A stretch of DNA of 58,377 nt from a virus, in the IMG/VR virus record IMGVR_UViG_3300022723_000109, positions 1 through 58,377 of that record. One strand, written 5' to 3'. Below, piece after piece: positions 22,374 through 30,486 of this stretch. Both the position numbers and the translations under genes were made by a program. Under the pieces are notes generated by a model. It was not told where the DNA came from. It was given only the letters and a program-made list of their open reading frames with translations, and searched no databases. How positions within the stretch are numbered: position 1 is the first letter of the stretch; every line of letters begins with the position of its first letter.

Positions 22374-22843
22374 TACGCGACGAGCTCCTCGAAGCGGTAC
22401 CGGTAGAACGAGTGCGTCCGCTCGACCCATTGGCCGGCGTAGCCGACGTGCGTGCACCGCTGCTTCTGGAGGTCGGCGTGCACGATGCGCCGGTCGGGCA
22501 CGAGGAGCGCGAGATGCTGCGGCCCGATGCTCCAGCGCCAGACCATGCACACGACGTCGCCCGGCCTCGCTTCTTCGGCCGAGATCTCCGTGAGGTTGTC
22601 GCGCACGAGCTCCATGAAGGTCCGGGGGTGAGGCTGGCGAGAGTAGTTCGGCGGGACGGTGAACTCCAGGCCGCGTCGCATCGCTGGCACGACGATCACT
22701 CCGACGCAGTCGATGCCGTAGGGTGGGGTCCGCCCCTGATGCCTCCAGGGAGTGCGCGCGCGCGCGAACGCGATCGCGTCGTCGCAGATCTCCGCGCGCA
22801 GCCGGTCCTCGACCGCGGGCTCGAGCCCGGTCGCGGAGCTCAC
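22373..22843 (-). CDS. NlpC/P60-type tail peptidoglycan hydrolase
   Basis: A 156-residue protein from GTG (GTGA overlap). The catalytic cysteine lies in PPYGIDCVGVIVV, the histidine in SIGPQHLALLVPD, and a third polar residue in RIVHADLQK. This matches gene-transfer-agent g14-like peptidases that sit in the tail tip and open the cell wall during entry. A GGCTCGAGCC palindrome near the start is read Gly-Leu-Glu-Pro. Confidence 0.85.
   Translation of the reverse strand: MSSATGLEPAVEDRLRAEICDDAIAFARARTPWRHQGRTPPYGIDCVGVIVVPAMRRGLEFTVPPNYSRQPHPRTFMELVRDNLTEISAEEARPGDVVCMVWRWSIGPQHLALLVPDRRIVHADLQKQRCTHVGYAGQWVERTHSFYRYRFEELVA
22818..22827. repeat. GGCTCGAGCC palindrome 10
   Basis: Exact copy near the NlpC/P60 start, Gly-Leu-Glu-Pro frame. 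Confidence 0.9.
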
Positions 22844-23724
22844 CCCTTGTTCCTCGCGACCTGGAGCGTGCGGTTCGTCGTCGGCACGTGCGGGTACCCT
22901 CCGAAGGCGTCGCCGCGCGCGTAGCGGCTCACGCAGGTCCCGAAGGTCTTGTCGCATCCGGGCTCGATGTCGCACGTGTCGCCGATCTCGATGTCGAACG
23001 GCGTCGGGAGCTGCAGGTAGAACTCGCGGAGAGACTCGTCGTATCGCTTGATCTCCGACACGATCCCCGCGTTCGCTCCCGAGATCCACCGGATCTTGCC
23101 GCCCCGGAAGTGCTCGTCGCCGTCGGGGAACGTGGTGATGATCCCCGAGACCCCGAAGTGCGAACGCACGTTGCCGGGCGAGCTCGGCAGGTCGTTCACG
23201 GCCTTCCCGAATTGCGTCGTCGCGTTGATGTTCGCGCCGCAGTTTCCGTCGCCCACGTCGTACGGGCAGTTCCGCGTGAGCTGGTCCCCGACCTCCGGCC
23301 GGAGCCATCGGGCGATCCCCTCGACCTGGAGCGTGTAGAGCTCGCCGTCGAACTCCTGCGAGTGGACCCACAAGCGCCGCGTCTCGAAGACGCCCGCCCA
23401 CGGATAGAGCCAGTCGACGAGCTCTAGGTCGAGCTGCGCGTCGATCCAGCGCTTCGCGCGGAGGTCGGCGACGGTGATCGCGTCGGACGCGATCGCGCCG
23501 GTGAACTCGGCGTTCTGAGGGCGGAGCCCCGTCGCCTTCCTCGTGGCCGTCAGATCCCACGCGCCCGCCGGCGTGTACGTGAAGAGCCCTCTCGTGAGCG
23601 GCGCGTCGTGGTCGGTGAACGTGAAGACCTGGCCGTCGACGCGCGTCGCCCGGATGAGGGATGCCATCCGGTGCGTCTGATTCTCCAGGAAGGAGAGCAT
23701 CGGCGCTTCGAGCGTGCTCGTCAT
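22840..23724 (-). CDS. Tail hub protein, DUF2163/phage_BR0599 type
   Basis: The 294-residue protein contains QVFTFTDHDAPLTRGLFTYT, YTLQVEGIARWLRPEVGD and the cysteine-rich NCPYDVGDGNCGANI and IEPGCDKTFGTCVSRYARGD. These are the two signatures of the DUF2163 plus BR0599 hub proteins (gene-transfer-agent g13). The protein joins the distal tail to the J-like hub; the cysteines may bind an iron-sulfur cluster, as known in the family. Its order between the 241-residue gene and NlpC fits. Confidence 0.85.
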   Translation of the reverse strand: MTSTLEAPMLSFLENQTHRMASLIRATRVDGQVFTFTDHDAPLTRGLFTYTPAGAWDLTATRKATGLRPQNAEFTGAIASDAITVADLRAKRWIDAQLDLELVDWLYPWAGVFETRRLWVHSQEFDGELYTLQVEGIARWLRPEVGDQLTRNCPYDVGDGNCGANINATTQFGKAVNDLPSSPGNVRSHFGVSGIITTFPDGDEHFRGGKIRWISGANAGIVSEIKRYDESLREFYLQLPTPFDIEIGDTCDIEPGCDKTFGTCVSRYARGDAFGGYPHVPTTNRTLQVARNKG

Positions 23725-24446
23725 CGCGCTTGCCTGCGCTCCTCGCTCAAGAGCTCGACCAGGTTGCCGGCGCCCGGCACCACCTTCCCACCGTCGCAGA
23801 TCGAGCGGATCTCCTCCATCGTCGGAACCTTGAAGGTCGGCTCGGAGGGCAGCTCGGGCATCTCACGCGAGACGATGTAGTTCCGGAGCTGCGCGGTGTT
23901 CTGGAGCTCGGCGAGCAGCGGAAGACGCTCGCGCTTCGGGAGCGTGGAAACGAGCGCCCAGCACTTGCGGCTCACGGCCCCCGACTGCACGACGTCGAGC
24001 CCCGCCATGTTGCGGAACGTCTCCCTCCAGAACTCGTCGTCAAGGACGCGGCGGCGCTCGTCGGTGAGCTCGCCGACCTGCTCCTTCCAGGCGCGCGCGT
24101 GGGCGAGGAAGCGAGCAAACTCCCGCGAGATCTCTCGAACGGCGAAGACCTTCGAGTCCTTGCGGACGCGGAGATCTTGGACCTTCAGAACATGACGCCG
24201 GCGGTCGAAGTCGCTCTCGAACTCCGCGCGCGCCTCAGCTTCTTCGAGGTCGATCTGCAGCTCTTGCAGCTCGCGCCACGCACTCCAGAGCGACGAGTAC
24301 CTCGACCACAACTCCCGGAGCGACTGCCGGTAGCGGCCGTACGGCGTGAGGCCCGAGCGCGCGACGATGAACGAGTCGATCTGCCGCTCGGAGTGGTACT
24401 TGCGATGGTCTCCGAAGAGGGAGCCGAGTTCCTCGCGGGTGATCAT
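23721..24446 (-). CDS. Hypothetical protein inside the tail module
   Basis: The 241-residue, mostly helical charged protein begins MITREELGSLFGDHRKYHSE. It contains LQELQIDLEEAEARAEFESD, FARFLAHARAWKEQVGELT, and VQSGAVSRKCWALVSTLPKR. It does not resemble a known tail protein. The helix-rich, soluble composition between DUF2163 and the Kelch-like gene could mean an assembly factor or an internal virion protein. ATGA coupling on both sides. Confidence 0.6.
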   Translation of the reverse strand: MITREELGSLFGDHRKYHSERQIDSFIVARSGLTPYGRYRQSLRELWSRYSSLWSAWRELQELQIDLEEAEARAEFESDFDRRRHVLKVQDLRVRKDSKVFAVREISREFARFLAHARAWKEQVGELTDERRRVLDDEFWRETFRNMAGLDVVQSGAVSRKCWALVSTLPKRERLPLLAELQNTAQLRNYIVSREMPELPSEPTFKVPTMEEIRSICDGGKVVPGAGNLVELLSEERRQAR

Positions 24447-25702
24447 GGGGCGATGCTCGTGACGGATTGGTAGACGTCGCGCCGACGCTCGGGAGCGTCC
24501 TGCTTGCTAACGAAGGTGTCGATCGAAGGCAGGTACTCCTCGACGTCGTCCTTGGACGACGAGCTCACCCCGTCATCCCGGAAGCCGCAGAAGGTGAAGA
24601 GCTCGTCGCCTTCACGATCGTCGAGTCGGTGTGCGCCCATGCCGAAGACGTTCGAGTCCGGGAAAGCGTTCTTCGTCGTCCACGAATCGCCGGCGACGTC
24701 GTACTCGACGACCTGGTCGACGTCGGCGCTTCCGCTGACCTCGCCGCCGATCTTGTAGAGCTCACCCGACGAGGTTCCCATGAAGGAGAACTCCGAAACT
24801 TCCGGCCCTGGAGCGTCGGTCTTCTCGACCCACGTGTACGACGGGCTTCCGTCGAGCTCGACGAGGCCCGAGTCGTCCTGCCCGATCGGAAGGTCGAGGC
24901 GGTTTCCGCTGGCAGCATAGCCGCGCTCATCGGACCCGTTGACGCTCGCCGCCCCTGAGCCCTCCGCGAAGGCTATCGGGCAATCGGTGCGCCCGGTCCA
25001 TGCGTCGCCGACGTCGTCGTACTCCTCAAGGACGTCGTCGTAGAAGGTGCCGGTCGTGTAGTAGGCGATATCGTCGACCTTGAACGTGCAGCCGTTGGAA
25101 CGGTCGCCGTTGAGATCGTTCTTCTGCGTCCAGGTGTCGGGGTCGTACTGCCAGCACTCATCGCGCGACCCGATCGTATTCAGGGCGCCGACGCGGTAGC
25201 CCGCGGTTCCCATCGCGACGAAGTTCGTCCGTCGCGAATCCATCCCTCCATCGGTTTTCGCGGTCCAGGCGTCGAGCGGGTGATTGTATTCGCGGACGTC
25301 GTCGAAGTCGTTGTCGGGCGGTCGCCCGCCGTGCATGTAGAAGAGTTCGTTCGGAGTCGGGTTCGCGACGACCCCCATCGCGTTTGCCTCGATGTACCAC
25401 TCGCCCGCGGCCGTGCTGCGGTCCCCGAGCGAGATGAGTCCGCCTTCCCCTGCGGCGAGCACGACGATCGTCGTCCCGTCGGCATCCTTGACCGTCAGCG
25501 ACTCGGTCGTCGAGTTGTTCCCGAGATAGCCGACGTCGGGACCCGACTGAGGCATCGTGCGCGCGTCTGGAAGGTTGAGGTCCAGCCCTCCGGTCGTCGT
25601 GTCGAAGAGCTGGAGCGCACCCTCGCGGAAGTTGATGTCGTGGTCCGCGCTGATCGAGTGTTCGATCGCCCCCCCGTACTGATTCTCCTGCGAGATCGAC
25701 AT
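24443..25702 (-). CDS. Kelch-like beta-propeller virion protein
   Basis: A 419-residue protein from ATG 25702, 4 bases after the DUF2460 stop. Residues 1-100 resemble a phage appendage N-domain (GLDLNLPDARTMPQSGPDVG). Then repeats such as YNHPLDAWTAKTDGGMDSRR, YDPDTWTQKNDLNGDRSNGC and YDVAGDSWTTKNAFPDSNVF recur about every 45-50 residues. The Y-D-x-x-x-x-x-W-T pattern is typical of Kelch blades. A propeller on the distal tail probably binds sugar or protein at the host surface. Confidence 0.7.
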   Translation of the reverse strand: MSISQENQYGGAIEHSISADHDINFREGALQLFDTTTGGLDLNLPDARTMPQSGPDVGYLGNNSTTESLTVKDADGTTIVVLAAGEGGLISLGDRSTAAGEWYIEANAMGVVANPTPNELFYMHGGRPPDNDFDDVREYNHPLDAWTAKTDGGMDSRRTNFVAMGTAGYRVGALNTIGSRDECWQYDPDTWTQKNDLNGDRSNGCTFKVDDIAYYTTGTFYDDVLEEYDDVGDAWTGRTDCPIAFAEGSGAASVNGSDERGYAASGNRLDLPIGQDDSGLVELDGSPSYTWVEKTDAPGPEVSEFSFMGTSSGELYKIGGEVSGSADVDQVVEYDVAGDSWTTKNAFPDSNVFGMGAHRLDDREGDELFTFCGFRDDGVSSSSKDDVEEYLPSIDTFVSKQDAPERRRDVYQSVTSIAP

Positions 25703-25706
25703 CGCG

Positions 25707-26672
25707 TCACGCAGCGAGCGCGATCCAGGTCTTCGCGTTCGAGGAGTTGATCGAGAGATGGAAGTGCGCAACGGACCCGGTCGTCAGAGCGAGGACGAGC
25801 GTGTCGTCCTGCGTCCGGATGTCGATGTCGTTGCTGCCGTCGTTCGTGAGGACGAGGATGTTGATCCCGGGGGGGATGTCGTCCGCGATCGGCAGGTACG
25901 CCGTGAGGCTGCCGACGGTCGGCTTGAGGATCTGAAGGGCGCCCTTCCCGAGGGCGAGCATGATGTCGGCCGAGAGGTCCCCGAAGTCGACGTGCCCTCC
26001 GAGGTACCGCTCGTCGTCGATCGGGAGCTCGTCCCGAACCTCGACGATGGGGATGTCCTGGATCGAGTGCGCCTCGAAGCCGTCGATCGAGATCGGGAGC
26101 TGCTTGTCGAGCTCGATGCCGAACCGAGCCGGCACGTGGAACTCGCATCCGGCGGTGACGCTGACTCCGACGCCCGGGGCCGTGGTGAAGGTCACGATGC
26201 CGGTCGTGTCGTCTACGGTGAAGTCTACGCCCTCCGTCTGCGCGACACCGTCGAGAGCGACGACGACCGTGCCGGCGACGGGCTTCGTGATGTTGCGGAT
26301 CCGCGTGTACGTCCCGTCCTCGTACTTCTTGCGGAGCTGGAAGAAGACGTTCGAGCCGTCCCCGACGCCGATCTCGTGGTCCTCGTCGTCCGGCGCGGAG
26401 TAGTGATCGCTCGCGGTCGTGTAGTCGCTGAAGTCCTTGTACCGGAAGGAGAGCTCGGGGCCGCGGACGATGATGTAGAACGTGAGCAGCGCGGAGAGGT
26501 CGCTCGGAGACTTCAGACCATAGACCGCGTTGTACCTGCGGCGCGCGCCGTTCCATCGGCCGGTACGCTCCTCTTGCCCGGCCGCGTTCTCGATCACGGC
26601 GGTCGAGAATCCAGGGCCCCCGCGCGAGCCGTACGAGATGTTCGTCGGGAAGAGCTTCTCGGTTGATCCCAT
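25707..26672 (-). CDS. Distal tail protein, DUF2460-like
   Basis: The 321-residue protein has the DUF2460/TIGR02217 core. It opens MGSTEKLFPTNISYGSRGGP, then ARRRYNAVYGLKSPSDLSAL, RKKYEDGTYTRIRNITKP and PVAGTVVVALDG. The last 90 residues form an extra beta domain (YLPIADDIPPGINILVLTND) related to the N-part of the next gene's product. Gene-transfer-agent g12 is the model: it caps the tube and holds the hub. Confidence 0.8.
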   Translation of the reverse strand: MGSTEKLFPTNISYGSRGGPGFSTAVIENAAGQEERTGRWNGARRRYNAVYGLKSPSDLSALLTFYIIVRGPELSFRYKDFSDYTTASDHYSAPDDEDHEIGVGDGSNVFFQLRKKYEDGTYTRIRNITKPVAGTVVVALDGVAQTEGVDFTVDDTTGIVTFTTAPGVGVSVTAGCEFHVPARFGIELDKQLPISIDGFEAHSIQDIPIVEVRDELPIDDERYLGGHVDFGDLSADIMLALGKGALQILKPTVGSLTAYLPIADDIPPGINILVLTNDGSNDIDIRTQDDTLVLALTTGSVAHFHLSINSSNAKTWIALAA

Positions 26673-26681
26673 GCGGTGCCC

Positions 26682-29645
26682 CTAGAGCTGATCGAGCCCC
26701 TTCTTAGCGTCCTGCTTGACCTGCTCCATCGACTGACGGAAGCCGTCGGGGTTCGGCGTGCTGATGTTGAAGTTCTGGATCACGGTGCGCCCCGCGGCTC
26801 CGTCGTTGATCTCGACGCCGAGCCGACCGTTCTTCCTGGAGAGCGGAGCGATCGCCGCTTCGGGGCCGGCCTCGCCTGCGATGCCGACGTTGCCGCCGGC
26901 GAGCGGGAAGGCGGTCGGGCCGCTGAAGAGCCCGCCGTTCTGGAAGGGTACGACCTGCCCGCCGCGGAAGACGTTGCCCTTCGCGCTGAAGAAGGCTCCG
27001 AGCCCGCCGGTCCCGGGCCCGTTCGTCGGGCCGAGGAAGCTGGAGATCCCCTGGATCAGCGGTTGGATCGCAAGCACTTCGAGGAGCCCGTCGATGACGC
27101 GCTTGAAGGCTTGCTCGGCAGCCTCGCCGAGGTTTTCGTAGTCGGTGATCGCCGAGCGCGCGACGTCGCCGAGCCCCTGCGCAATGAGGTCGGCGCTCGC
27201 TTGCTGCTTCTCCGCCTGCTCGACCTGGCGCTCAAGCTCCTCCGCGCTCTTGCGGTACGCCTCGGTGAGCGTGTCGACGTCGACGACCTGGCCGAGGATC
27301 GCCTGCCGTTCGAGCTCGCGAAGCTCGATGGCAAGCTGCCGCTCGTCGTTCGTGAGCCCGACGAGCTCCTTCTCGAACTCCAGAGCGGCGAACATATCGG
27401 AGATCGTATTGAGCGCGTCGGTGCGCGCCTGGTCGAGCTGCGCGATGCCTCCCGCTGCTTGCTCGAACCCGGCTCGAGCCCCGGCTCCGTCGCCCGGTCC
27501 GCCGTCGTCACCTTCGCCGCGCGGCTGGAATCCGAGCGCGCTGAGCACTTGCTTCCCCTTCGTCTGCAACTGCTCGATCAGACCACGCGCGAAGCGCTCG
27601 GCCGCGATGCGACCCTGCTCCTCGTCGATCTCGCGGAAGATGCCGCCGAAGAACTCGTCGAAGGCCGCCTCCCCCTCCAGCCCTCGGAAGCCGCCGACGA
27701 GCGCCGTGAGGGAGTCCTTGCCGATCTGCGTGAACTCGGCGACGAAGTCGGTCGAGAAGTTCTCCGCCGCGCTGCCGCCAATGTCCTTCAGCGCGTCGAT
27801 CGAGCGCTCCAGGTTCGCGAGGCTCACGTCCTTCAGCGATCCCACGAAGGCGATCGGGTTGCTGAAGTCGAGGTTCCGCAGCTCGCGGAAGTTGTCGACG
27901 ATCGTCTCGACGACGGTGAGGATCGCGTCGCCGACCGTTTTGAAGGACGCGATGGCGAGGTTCGCGAAGCCCTTCACGAGGTCGCCGATGAAGCCGAGCG
28001 CGGAGTCCCAATCCGTTCCGATCAGTTCGAGCGCGTCCTGCACGAGGTCGACGATGAAGTCGAAGGCTTGGGAGAAGAGACGGGAGAGCGTCTCGATCAC
28101 GCCCCGCGCGACCTCGACCAGGCGGGGGAAGATGAACTCCCAACGCTCGCGGAGGACGTTGATCGTGGCGGTGAGCACGTCGCCGAGGCGCCGCCCCCCG
28201 ATCGTGAGGTCGGCGATCTCCTCGCGGAAGGTGATCACGGCCCCGATCGCCGCGCCGATGGCGATGGGGATGAGCCCGATCCCCGAGGTCGCGAGCGCGA
28301 CCTTGAGCGCGCGGATCGCTCCGATCGTGCCCTGCACGGCCTTCGTGAGCGCGATGAAGCCGCCGGCGCCAGCGAGTCCCCGGAGCACCTTCGCGAAGAG
28401 CTCGGCGCGCTCGCGGTTCCCGTCGAACTCGTCGCCGAGCCCGGAGAGGATCAGGACCGCTCCGCGGACGCCCTCGACGAAGTCCTTGATCGGACCGGTC
28501 GAGTCGCGGAACTGCAGCACGGCCGCGCCGAGCGCGTTGCCGAGCAGCGTGAGCTCGCTGCCGAGCGTGTCGAAGGCGCGCGACGACTCCTCTTCGAGCG
28601 CGTTCGTGTTCGCGAGCTCGTCGGAGACGAGGGCGAGCGTCTTCGCGAGTTGTTCGTTGTTCTTGGCAAGCGGGACGAGTACCTGCAGGTTGCGCACTCC
28701 GGAGAGACCGAGCTGATCGAGCACCGCGGCCGCGCTGCCCCCCTGCTCGATCGTGCGCCCGAGGCCCTCGATGAAGGCTTGGAAGCCGGCGAGCTGATCG
28801 CCCTGGAAGAGCTGCGCGAACTCCTCATTCGTGGTCCCCGCGATCTGCGCGAGGAGCTCCAGGTCGTCGCCCGCCTCACGCACGGCCGCGTCGATCGCGG
28901 TGAAGGCGCGCCCGACCGACGATCCGCCGAGCTCGGCCTCGACGCCGAGCGACTTGAGCGCAGCTCCGAGCGCGGCCGTCTCGCCGGCGCTGAGGTCGAA
29001 GGCGGCCGTCGCCTGCGCGATCCGGGTCGTGATCGTGGCGATCTCGCTCTCCGTCGCCTCGATGTTGTTCCCGAGGCGCACGAAGACTGAGGCGATCTCG
29101 TCGACCTGGTCGATCCCTTCGCCGGTCACGTTGAGGAGCCGCGCGAGCGTGGTCGCGGCTTCGTCGCCCGCGAGGTCGGAGGCGCTTCCCAGCTTCGCGA
29201 TCGTGTCGGTGAAGTTGAGGATGTTGTCGGCGCCGGTGACGCCGAGCTGCCCCGCAGCCTGGCCGATCGAGAGGAGCTCGTCGCGCGTGACGGGGATGCG
29301 GTTCCCGAGTGCGATGAAGTCGTCGCCGAGAGCCTGCAGAGCCTCGCCGGCGATGTCGGTCGTCTTCCCGACGCCGACGAGACCCTGCTCGAAGTCGACG
29401 AGCTGGCGGAAGGCGGCGCGAGTGATCAGACCCGCGGAGAGCCCGGCGGTCAGTCGGCCGAGGATCCTCCCGAAGCCTTGCGCCGTGCGCCCGGTGCGAT
29501 CGAGGCTCGCGTCGGTGCGGTTGACGTCCGCCACGAAGCGCCCGAGCTCGTCCCGGGTCTGCCGCGATCCACGGCGGACGACGCGGAAGCCCCCTTCAGC
29601 GCGAGCGGCCTCGATGCGGACGGCGAGCGTTGCTACCTCGACCAA
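26682..29645 (-). CDS. Tape measure protein
   Basis: The 987-residue protein has long alpha-helical and Ala/Leu-rich stretches. It shows the TIGR01760-type core (AFRQLVDFEQGLVGVGKTTD, TRDELLSIGQAAGQLGV, TNEEFAQLFQ). Hydrophobic segments lie around residues 430-485 (SGIGLIPIAIGAAIGAVITF). The typical end AGEAGPEAAIAPLSR follows a glycine-rich GGLFSGPTAFPLAGGNVGIA. It sets tail length and is ejected first. The start overlaps the GT frameshift product by 50 bases, as in many siphophages. Confidence 0.9.
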   Translation of the reverse strand: MVEVATLAVRIEAARAEGGFRVVRRGSRQTRDELGRFVADVNRTDASLDRTGRTAQGFGRILGRLTAGLSAGLITRAAFRQLVDFEQGLVGVGKTTDIAGEALQALGDDFIALGNRIPVTRDELLSIGQAAGQLGVTGADNILNFTDTIAKLGSASDLAGDEAATTLARLLNVTGEGIDQVDEIASVFVRLGNNIEATESEIATITTRIAQATAAFDLSAGETAALGAALKSLGVEAELGGSSVGRAFTAIDAAVREAGDDLELLAQIAGTTNEEFAQLFQGDQLAGFQAFIEGLGRTIEQGGSAAAVLDQLGLSGVRNLQVLVPLAKNNEQLAKTLALVSDELANTNALEEESSRAFDTLGSELTLLGNALGAAVLQFRDSTGPIKDFVEGVRGAVLILSGLGDEFDGNRERAELFAKVLRGLAGAGGFIALTKAVQGTIGAIRALKVALATSGIGLIPIAIGAAIGAVITFREEIADLTIGGRRLGDVLTATINVLRERWEFIFPRLVEVARGVIETLSRLFSQAFDFIVDLVQDALELIGTDWDSALGFIGDLVKGFANLAIASFKTVGDAILTVVETIVDNFRELRNLDFSNPIAFVGSLKDVSLANLERSIDALKDIGGSAAENFSTDFVAEFTQIGKDSLTALVGGFRGLEGEAAFDEFFGGIFREIDEEQGRIAAERFARGLIEQLQTKGKQVLSALGFQPRGEGDDGGPGDGAGARAGFEQAAGGIAQLDQARTDALNTISDMFAALEFEKELVGLTNDERQLAIELRELERQAILGQVVDVDTLTEAYRKSAEELERQVEQAEKQQASADLIAQGLGDVARSAITDYENLGEAAEQAFKRVIDGLLEVLAIQPLIQGISSFLGPTNGPGTGGLGAFFSAKGNVFRGGQVVPFQNGGLFSGPTAFPLAGGNVGIAGEAGPEAAIAPLSRKNGRLGVEINDGAAGRTVIQNFNISTPNPDGFRQSMEQVKQDAKKGLDQL
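27471..27480. repeat. GGCTCGAGCC palindrome 11
   Basis: Exact copy in the tape measure gene, Ala-Arg-Ala frame. Confidence 0.9.
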
Positions 29646-30404
29646 GAGTCCGCCTCCCCTTGCCTCCGCCGCCCTTGCTCTGCTTCGCCTTCTTGCGCGC
29701 CCATTCGAGCCACGAGTCTTCGAGACGACGGAAGAGGTACCACCACTCTTCGCGGGTCTCCCATTCCGTGATCCGGTGCTCGTCCAGAACGCATCGCAGC
29801 TCCGCCGGGGTCCAGGCCCGAGGGCCTTCGGTCATGTCCCGCATCCGGTGCGTGTCCTCCCAAAGGGTCCAGACCGGAACGAGATCGTCGTGCAGTCGAG
29901 GTCGCTTGTCCCAGCTCTCGGACCGCTCCCCGCGGGCGGCGCGCTTCTTGAAGGTCTCGATCATGTGCCCCCAAGAGAGCATCCAGAGCTGGAACTCGAT
30001 CAGTTTTTTGCGTCGTCCTCCAGTCCTTGCCGCAGGTAGGCCGTGTGCTCGCGGGCGACGTGAAGGACCCACTTCCAGAGGTCGCGCAGCGGCTCGCGGT
30101 CGACGAGCTCGCGGCACTTCTCCGTCGAGAACGGGATCGGCGCGCCCGCCTCGTCGAGTCCTCTCCAGCCCTTGACGATGTAGTCCGTGAGCATGCGCTT
30201 GCCCTGCTCCTGGATCGCTTCGTCGTCGAAGTTGTCGTCGCGCACGGCCTGCTTGACCTGCGAGCGCTGCTTCTGCAGGAAGGCCCGGAGGTCCGGGTTG
30301 TCGGCGCGTGCGATGCAGATCTCGACCTCGGGCGCGACGGGGTACTTGAACCACTTGCCTTCGCGCTCGGCGGCCGGATCGGTTTCGAGAAGTCGGATGT
30401 CCAT
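29596..30404 (-). CDS. Tail assembly chaperone fusion G-T made by -1 frameshift
   Basis: G (134 residues, 30404 to 30000) ends GLEDDAKN-stop. Just before that stop the message reads GCA AAA AAC, a canonical A-AAA-AAC slippery heptamer at about 30004-30010. A -1 shift continues as KKLIEFQLWMLSWGHM and ends in an Arg-rich tail at 29596, overlapping the tape measure start. The G/GT pair coats and folds the tape measure in siphophages. The position between tail tube and tape measure is exactly as expected. Confidence 0.85.
30000..30404 (-). CDS. Tail assembly chaperone G
   Basis: The unshifted 134-residue product begins MDIRLLETDPAAEREGKWFK and is acidic and helical beyond residue 35. It is the main product; a minority of ribosomes shift to make the longer GT protein. 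The leader AAGGAATCAAGCG before the ATG is the same as that of the scaffold gene at 39856. Confidence 0.85.
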   Translation of the reverse strand: MDIRLLETDPAAEREGKWFKYPVAPEVEICIARADNPDLRAFLQKQRSQVKQAVRDDNFDDEAIQEQGKRMLTDYIVKGWRGLDEAGAPIPFSTEKCRELVDREPLRDLWKWVLHVAREHTAYLRQGLEDDAKN

Positions 30405-30424
30405 CGCTTGATTCCTTGAGGGTG

Positions 30425-30434
30425 GGCTCGAGCC
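30425..30434. repeat. GGCTCGAGCC palindrome 12
   Basis: Exact copy in the gap between tail tube and chaperone genes. Confidence 0.9.
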
Positions 30435-30440
30435 AGGTTC

Positions 30441-30472
30441 CCCGGGACGCTACCGAACGCGCCCCGGGGTTC
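30441..30472 (-). terminator. Hairpin after the tail tube gene
   Basis: CCCCGGG and CCCGGGG pair across a 16-base loop, between the tail tube stop and the chaperone start. It may trim or attenuate the late transcript, as is common after major tail genes. No T-run is visible. A GGCTCGAGCC palindrome lies just beside it at 30425. Confidence 0.4.
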
Positions 30473-30486
30473 CAAGCTCGCAGGGA

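Noticed and set aside
26676-29090. 804-codon plus-strand frame opposite the tape measure gene
   Set aside because: Its composition (Glu/Arg/Asp/Leu/Val only) is the expected antisense of GC-rich helical coding sequence; the tape measure reading has family motifs.
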